Source of the DNA: Verrucomicrobiota bacterium
GTDB taxonomy: Bacteria; Verrucomicrobiota; Kiritimatiellia; B70-G9
Direction: 5' to 3'
Assembly (NCBI GenBank): GCA_003641465.1
Contig: QNAJ01000062.1
Location: 1-7,665 of the forward strand
Length of the DNA stretch: 7,665 nt
The notes beneath the pieces are model-generated. The model was not told where the DNA came from. It did not search any database and worked only from the letters and a program-made list of their open reading frames with translations. Positions within the stretch are counted from its first letter, which is position 1. Each line of letters begins with the position of its first letter. Of the stretch, positions 5,173 through 7,665 are shown in pieces. The position numbers and the translations under genes are program-made.

Positions 5173-7665
5173 GTGAAGCGATGTTGGATCGGCTGTTGGG
5201 TTCTCTTGCTAATCACGTCTGTAAGCAGGGACGGGTCGGCTATGGGACGTATTTCCAGCGTGGGGCGAGGTACAACCGAAACCACGCAGGCAGGAATGGA
5301 GGTCACATTGCTCGACGATTTTGAGACCACAGACGGCTGGAAAGCGTTTGCGTCGGACGGTGCAAAGGCGAAGGTCGGTGTGAGGGCAGGCATAAGCGGA
5401 CAGAGCGTCTGTCTGGACTACGAACTCGGCCATACTCACGGCTACGCGCTGATATCTAAGGAGCTTCCCATGGATCTGCCGGCAAACTTCGAGTTCGTCT
5501 TCTTCCTCAGGCAAGATACGCCCCAGGCCAACATGGAGTTCAAGCTGATTGACCCCGACGGCAACACGTTCATGAAAAAGATCTACAGCTTGGGCTCGCC
5601 GAACAGATGGAAGAAAATGGTCGTCAGGAAAGACGATATCTTGTGGGCGTGGGGTCCGGCACGGGACGCGCCCCTGAAGCAGATACGCAGGACTGAGTTC
5701 GTGGTTACCGGGGCCTCCCGACGGGGACGGATATGTATTGACCGGCTGATGCTGCGCCCGCTGCCTGCCGGGGGCCCGCACCGCCGCAGTGAGCGGGAGC
5801 CGTGGGCGGGTTACGTTCCGCGCTGGCTCTCCGAAGAGCAGGCCTACTGGACAATCGTGGGCGCTCCGGAGGATGAAAACGAGGCGATCATCTGCGAAGA
5901 CGGAACCATTGAACCGCTCAAGAGGGGGTTTTCGGTGCTCCCTCTGTTGCACATGAACGGCAGGGTGGTCTCGCGCAACGATGCCCGATTGGCCCAGTCG
6001 CTGGAAGACGGACATCTGCCGGTGCCTGCGGTGGATTGGCGATACGGGCACGTCGCAATGCGCATTCAGTTGTACGCCCACGGCAAGGCCGGTGAGTCGT
6101 CGGCCTATGCGAAGTACTCGATCAGGAACGAGGGAACCAGGAAGGTATCCGGAAACCTGCTTCTTCTGGTGCAGCCCTACCAGGTGTACCCACCCTGGCA
6201 GGGCGGAGGGGGCTTCTCCCCCATTCAACGTATCAGCTATGACGACGGTGTCGTGAAGGTGAACGGCCGGCGGAGCATCTGGCTGCTAAGCGCGCCCGAT
6301 GACTTCCGAGCATATACAGAAGACCAAGGGCCGGGTACCGGCGTGCAGACGTTTGATACCGCCGGGGAGCCATTTGCGCATACCCGTGCGGAGGACGCAG
6401 ACGGTTTTGCCGCGGGGCTGATCAGGTATCATTTCGACCTCCGGCCGAATGAATCGCAGGATTTCTACGTGGTTTTCCCCCTGCATGACCGGGAACCTGA
6501 CATGGATGTCACGACGGCGCCCTCAGAGGTGGCGCGCCGCTACGAAGAGCGGCTCCGGGAGACGATCGAATACTGGCAACAGCAGGTCAATCGAGTGGGA
6601 ATCCGCATGCCGGAACAGGCCATACTGGACACATTCAAAGCCAACATCGCCTACAATCTCATCACAAGAGACGGCCCGGCGCTGCAACCCGGCTCGCGGT
6701 CCTATGACAAGGCCTGGATGCGGGATGGTTCTATTGCGGCCGTTGCCATGCTCCAGGTCGGACAGACTCAGGTGGCGATGGATTTCGCCCGATGGTACGC
6801 GGGCTACCAGCGCGAAAGCGGTGAAGTACCGCCGATTATTGATACCAAGGCTCAGAACCCGCTCTGGGAAGAGGACGAAAAGGGGCTCGTCGAATACGAC
6901 AGTCAGGGAGAGTTCGTGTGGTTGATTGCGCAGTGCTACGACTACACCCGGGATCGGAGCTTTCTCGAAGAGATGTTCCCTCATGTGATCAAGGCATTGC
7001 AGTTCACCCAATATCTCAGGAGGCAGCGGCTTACCCCGGAATACCGGGACGCTCCCCCCGAGAAGAGAGTCTTTTACGGGATTCTTCCTCCGTCAACGAG
7101 CCACGAAGGGTACGATATGAAGCATTCCTACTGGGACGACTTCTGGGCCCTCAAGGGTTGGGAGGAGGCAAGGCGAATGGCCGAGATACTGGGGCGTACC
7201 GACCTGTTGCCCTGGATCGACAAGGAATACGCCGATTTCAGGAAATGCGTCTATGATTCCATCTCCCTGGTATCAAAGATCAAGAAGATCGACTGCATTC
7301 CCGGCTGTGCAGAGCTCGGCGATATTGATCCCACTTCCACCGCAGCCTCCATCGTTTACTGCGATCAGTTGGCCAACATGCCCAGGGAGCAGTTGAATAA
7401 TACATTTGATTACTTCTATGAGAAGTTGAAGTCGCGGCTCGAGCCCGATGCAGAGTACCGATTCACCCCCTACGAGACGCGCTCCATTTCGGCCTACATC
7501 CGCTTAGGCCGCAAGGAGCGGGCACTGCAGCTACTCCGGTTCATTCTGGCATGTCGCAGGCCCCCGGGATGGAACCATCTGGCGGAAGTGGTCCATAGTG
7601 ATGAGCGCTTCCCCACCTACATAGGTGATATGCCCCATACATGGGTTGGAGCGGAGTTCATCATC
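5173..7665 (+). CDS. Secreted multidomain six-hairpin glycosidase-like protein, 3' end beyond the window
   Basis: The frame is open for 831 codons and runs off the window, so the protein is incomplete. It starts at GTG behind AGGAG. Residues 5-17 are a hydrophobic signal core with likely cleavage near GSA (21-23). Residues 45-195 begin LLDDFETTDGW and end RICIDRLMLRPL, as in jelly-roll carbohydrate-binding domains (CBM11/CIA30-like). Residues about 210-475 are beta-rich, like the N-terminal sandwich of GH15/GH63/GH94-type enzymes. From about 480 the helical (alpha/alpha)6 part has YDKAWMRDGS (511-520), GEVPP (550-554), EYDSQGEFVW (574-583), SHEGYDMKHSYWDDFWAL (643-660) and GDMPHTWVGAEFI (818-830). 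Asp518, Glu551, Glu580 and Asp655/656 are acidic residues worth testing as catalytic; I cannot assign them. Such proteins are often annotated as amylo-alpha-1,6-glucosidase-like or six-hairpin glycosidases. It diverges from the GH172 gene, suggesting related glycan use outside the cytoplasm. The substrate and exact GH family are unknown. Confidence 0.88.
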   Translation, partial: MKRCWIGCWVLLLITSVSRDGSAMGRISSVGRGTTETTQAGMEVTLLDDFETTDGWKAFASDGAKAKVGVRAGISGQSVCLDYELGHTHGYALISKELPMDLPANFEFVFFLRQDTPQANMEFKLIDPDGNTFMKKIYSLGSPNRWKKMVVRKDDILWAWGPARDAPLKQIRRTEFVVTGASRRGRICIDRLMLRPLPAGGPHRRSEREPWAGYVPRWLSEEQAYWTIVGAPEDENEAIICEDGTIEPLKRGFSVLPLLHMNGRVVSRNDARLAQSLEDGHLPVPAVDWRYGHVAMRIQLYAHGKAGESSAYAKYSIRNEGTRKVSGNLLLLVQPYQVYPPWQGGGGFSPIQRISYDDGVVKVNGRRSIWLLSAPDDFRAYTEDQGPGTGVQTFDTAGEPFAHTRAEDADGFAAGLIRYHFDLRPNESQDFYVVFPLHDREPDMDVTTAPSEVARRYEERLRETIEYWQQQVNRVGIRMPEQAILDTFKANIAYNLITRDGPALQPGSRSYDKAWMRDGSIAAVAMLQVGQTQVAMDFARWYAGYQRESGEVPPIIDTKAQNPLWEEDEKGLVEYDSQGEFVWLIAQCYDYTRDRSFLEEMFPHVIKALQFTQYLRRQRLTPEYRDAPPEKRVFYGILPPSTSHEGYDMKHSYWDDFWALKGWEEARRMAEILGRTDLLPWIDKEYADFRKCVYDSISLVSKIKKIDCIPGCAELGDIDPTSTAASIVYCDQLANMPREQLNNTFDYFYEKLKSRLEPDAEYRFTPYETRSISAYIRLGRKERALQLLRFILACRRPPGWNHLAEVVHSDERFPTYIGDMPHTWVGAEFII

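Noticed and set aside
5209..6228. Long minus-strand open frame of 339 codons
   Set aside because: It lies wholly antisense to the glycosidase gene, whose plus-strand frame has clear domain motifs. The antisense product shows no recognisable domain and is a shadow of GC-rich coding sequence.

Overview
The window is GC-rich and carries five protein genes arranged divergently around a 710-base intergenic region (4463-5172). I see no RNA gene, insertion sequence, integrase, CRISPR array or defence gene. The gene style suggests an uncultured, diderm, polysaccharide-degrading bacterium of the PVC type (Verrucomicrobiota, Kiritimatiellota or Lentisphaerota-like). The grounds are two lipoproteins with clear lipoboxes, a TPR plus LysM envelope lipoprotein, a DUF2961/GH172 enzyme, a large secreted six-hairpin glycosidase, and an intergenic short-period repeat of a kind I associate with such genomes. 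That placement is an inference from style, not from a marker gene.

Left part, minus strand (4462 down to 70): four genes lie close together in one direction with gaps of about 41, 59 and 36 bases, so they are probably one transcription unit. In order of transcription they are: (i) a 776-residue lipoprotein with a DUF2961/GH172 catalytic region, a TPR-like helical segment and a C-terminal beta-sandwich; (ii) a 245-residue lipoprotein with TPR, coiled coil, proline-rich linker and C-terminal LysM domain; (iii) a 239-residue coiled-coil protein with one C-terminal membrane helix; (iv) a 155-residue protein with a short coiled coil, a low-complexity middle and one C-terminal membrane helix. The last two have no recognised function. 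The set pairs one glycan-active enzyme with three proteins that look like cell-envelope structural or scaffold components.

Middle (4463-5172): no believable protein gene. It holds a perfect 26-base palindrome followed at once by a small terminator-like hairpin with a T-run, an inverted pair of 9-base-period repeats, a 10-base direct repeat spaced by 33 bases, an imperfect inverted repeat upstream of the rightward gene, and two short GC hairpins.

Right part, plus strand (5173 to the window end): one large gene, open at its 3' end, starts at a GTG behind a good ribosome binding site. It encodes a signal peptide, an N-terminal beta-sandwich (probably carbohydrate-binding), a second beta-rich domain and an (alpha/alpha)6 glycosidase-like domain. 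It faces away from the GH172 gene, so both could draw on shared control in the middle region. Together the two enzymes suggest breakdown or remodelling of a glycan outside the cytoplasm. The sequence does not show which glycan.
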